Part shown: positions 4,457-5,524 of the stretch, piece after piece
How positions within the stretch are numbered: the first letter of the stretch is position 1
Layout of the letters: each line of letters begins with the position of its first letter
DNA from: Planctomycetaceae bacterium
GTDB taxonomy: Bacteria > Planctomycetota > Planctomycetia > Planctomycetales > Planctomycetaceae
Reading direction: 5' to 3'
Assembly (NCBI GenBank): GCA_003503535.1
Contig: DOCI01000348.1
Coordinates: forward strand, 1-5,524
DNA length: 5,524 nucleotides
The notes under the pieces: model-generated
Seen by the model: the letters and a program-made list of their open reading frames with translations, nothing else
Told to the model about the DNA's origin: nothing
Databases searched by the model: none
Program-made: the position numbers and the translations under genes

Positions 4457-5452
4457 TTATCGATCGTACATACGGAACGCACCGATCATCACACCTAAGA
4501 CAAAACTGGGTAGGCAGACCATAAAGATGCGAGGAAATGTAAGATTAAATCCGAACATCGGAAAAATCGCCGCCCCTCCAATAATCATTCCAAGCATTCC
4601 ATGCAGAAGTGGATAGAACGCCTTCCCATTGCTGGCAAGCACCATAATGTAGCTTAAAATAGCCCCGCCAATGGACCCAGCAATTGTCGAGCCAGCAAGA
4701 ACGGCATCGGAACCGTTGCGGGCCAGAAATGCTCCCAGTAGTAATCCGACAATCGTTCCGTAACAAGCGACGATCGGCATGACCTGGCTTTCGACCAAAA
4801 ATGCTTCATCGTTTTCGGGTACGATGGTTACGAATTTCTCACGCAGCACCTGAAAGTCGTTGTTCAACTTTGGAACAACCACCTTGCCGGTCTCAGTGCT
4901 TATCGAAAGTGACGTATGGCGGCGGCGGTCTTGTGACTGCATTGTGAAGGTACTGGCCGAGCGAATTTCTCGAAACAAACAGGAGTGCCACTTCGGAGAT
5001 GGAACCGGCCAGAAACTTCGCGGCTTGTGACAATGACGAAAATGAATAGCCTGAAAAGCGGGATCGATGACAATCATTCGATGAAGCGACCCCGGTTTGA
5101 ATTGATAAACGAAGAGTTCATCAAGAGAGGTCGCACAACCCTGTTCCACTGGAATAACTCTCTTCATGCGAGACGTTGCGATAGCCAACGACTGTTTCAA
5201 ATACAGCATTTCAAGTTCATCAGTGCGGTCCGGAAACCTATTTTGCCATTCTTCAAGTGACAGGTTCTGATCTTTAATCCGACGATGGGTCATTTCGATA
5301 CGAATCAGCGGCGAAAATATGCGATTTCGAATGTTATCCGGCGTCTGGTACATGATCGCTTCGATGAGTGGCGGATTACCGTCGGACCATTCAGCGTCGA
5401 AAAGTTTAATAATATCTTTCGAGTTAAAAGAGGTTCGCATATTCGAGTTCAT
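4457..5452 (-). CDS. Membrane protein with a kinase-leader-like N-terminus and four C-terminal TM segments
   Basis: The product has 331 residues. Residues 15-76 (IKLFDAEWSDGNPPLIEAI... ...LSLEEWQNRFPDR) follow the leader region found before the catalytic domain of many planctomycete Ser/Thr kinases: W-x-x-G-x-x-P-x-I-E, a P-x-x-x-R helix, then an EEWxxRFP ending. No kinase motifs (GxGxxG, VAIK, HRD, DFG) follow. Residues about 137-182 are unusually rich in His, Arg, Trp and Pro and may be out of frame. Residues 183-222 (STETGKVVVPKLNNDFQVLR and onward) look normal again. The C-terminal 110 residues form four predicted membrane helices: about 224-244, 250-273, 279-301 and 306-326, Gly/Ala/Ile-rich. 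ATG at 5450-5452 has no good Shine-Dalgarno, and an IS110 left end begins about 20 bases upstream, so the native 5' region may be lost. An alternative start is the ATG at codon 5. Function is unknown; membrane location is well supported. Confidence 0.7.
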   Translation of the reverse strand: MNSNMRTSFNSKDIIKLFDAEWSDGNPPLIEAIMYQTPDNIRNRIFSPLIRIEMTHRRIKDQNLSLEEWQNRFPDRTDELEMLYLKQSLAIATSRMKRVIPVEQGCATSLDELFVYQFKPGSLHRMIVIDPAFQAIHFRHCHKPRSFWPVPSPKWHSCLFREIRSASTFTMQSQDRRRHTSLSISTETGKVVVPKLNNDFQVLREKFVTIVPENDEAFLVESQVMPIVACYGTIVGLLLGAFLARNGSDAVLAGSTIAGSIGGAILSYIMVLASNGKAFYPLLHGMLGMIIGGAAIFPMFGFNLTFPRIFMVCLPSFVLGVMIGAFRMYDR

Positions 5453-5472
5453 GTCTTGGATTTGTATTTTTT

Positions 5473-5524
5473 CCCTTTTATATCGATGAAAGAGTTGCCT
5501 TGAGTGGAAAATGTGATTTTCCTA
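5473..5524 (+). mobile_element. IS110-family element, left end (copy 3), running off the window
   Basis: CCCTTTTATATCGATGAAAGAGTTGC and the following bases match the leaders at 228 and 4081 up to the window edge. The 5' arm of the shared stem-loop (TGTGATTTTCC, 5512-5522) is present. In this copy the same arm can also pair upstream, GGAAAAT (5506-5512) with ATTTTCC (5516-5522), giving a competing 7-bp hairpin. The transposase, if present, lies beyond the window, so this copy could be intact. It diverges from the membrane-protein gene at 5452. Confidence 0.65.

Noticed and set aside
4985..5503. Plus-strand open frames opposite the membrane protein gene
   Set aside because: They mirror the minus-strand gene, which has recognisable N-terminal and membrane regions. 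They lack ribosome binding sites and domain features.

Overview
The window looks like an accessory, gene-poor piece of a planctomycete chromosome. The Gimesia/Rubinisphaera-like side of the phylum is a guess from recall. Three things suggest this: a small pilin-like protein starting with a DEAGFIVSSEL segment, a protein whose N-terminus follows the leader region that precedes planctomycete Ser/Thr kinases, and remnants of IS110-type and integrase-type elements of the sort that litter these genomes. Base composition is moderate and gene spacing is loose. No taxonomic marker gene is present, so the assignment is an inference.

Layout. Positions 1-580 are a mosaic of dead elements: an integrase C-terminal fragment (1-204), the 5' end of an IS110-family element with the first 60 codons of its transposase (about 228-504), then a second, shorter integrase tail (about 505-580). 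A minus-strand gene for a small pilin-like protein (831-1163) follows, with two strong hairpins just past its stop (801-825, 753-784) and a palindrome upstream (1207-1223). A third integrase remnant lies at about 1609-1712. A plus-strand gene for a secreted 173-residue protein (1817-2338) ends directly against a fourth integrase remnant (about 2340-2612). A minus-strand gene encodes a secreted 262-residue protein (2926-3714). A second IS110 5' end (4081-4210) carries a premature stop. A minus-strand gene (4457-5452) encodes a 331-residue membrane protein with a kinase-leader-like N-terminus and four predicted C-terminal membrane segments. A third IS110 5' end (about 5473-5524) starts about 20 bases upstream of that gene's start codon and runs off the window.

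How it fits together. The four host-type genes are monocistronic, of unknown function and mostly exported or membrane-bound. No operon or pathway links them. The connecting theme is repeated use of the region by two element types. Every integrase remnant is a 3' end, every IS110 remnant is a 5' end, and all lie in the same orientation. The IS110 5' leaders share an 11-bp stem-loop that is preserved despite sequence change, which is the most interesting structural signal. I did not find a convincing new defence or metabolic system here.
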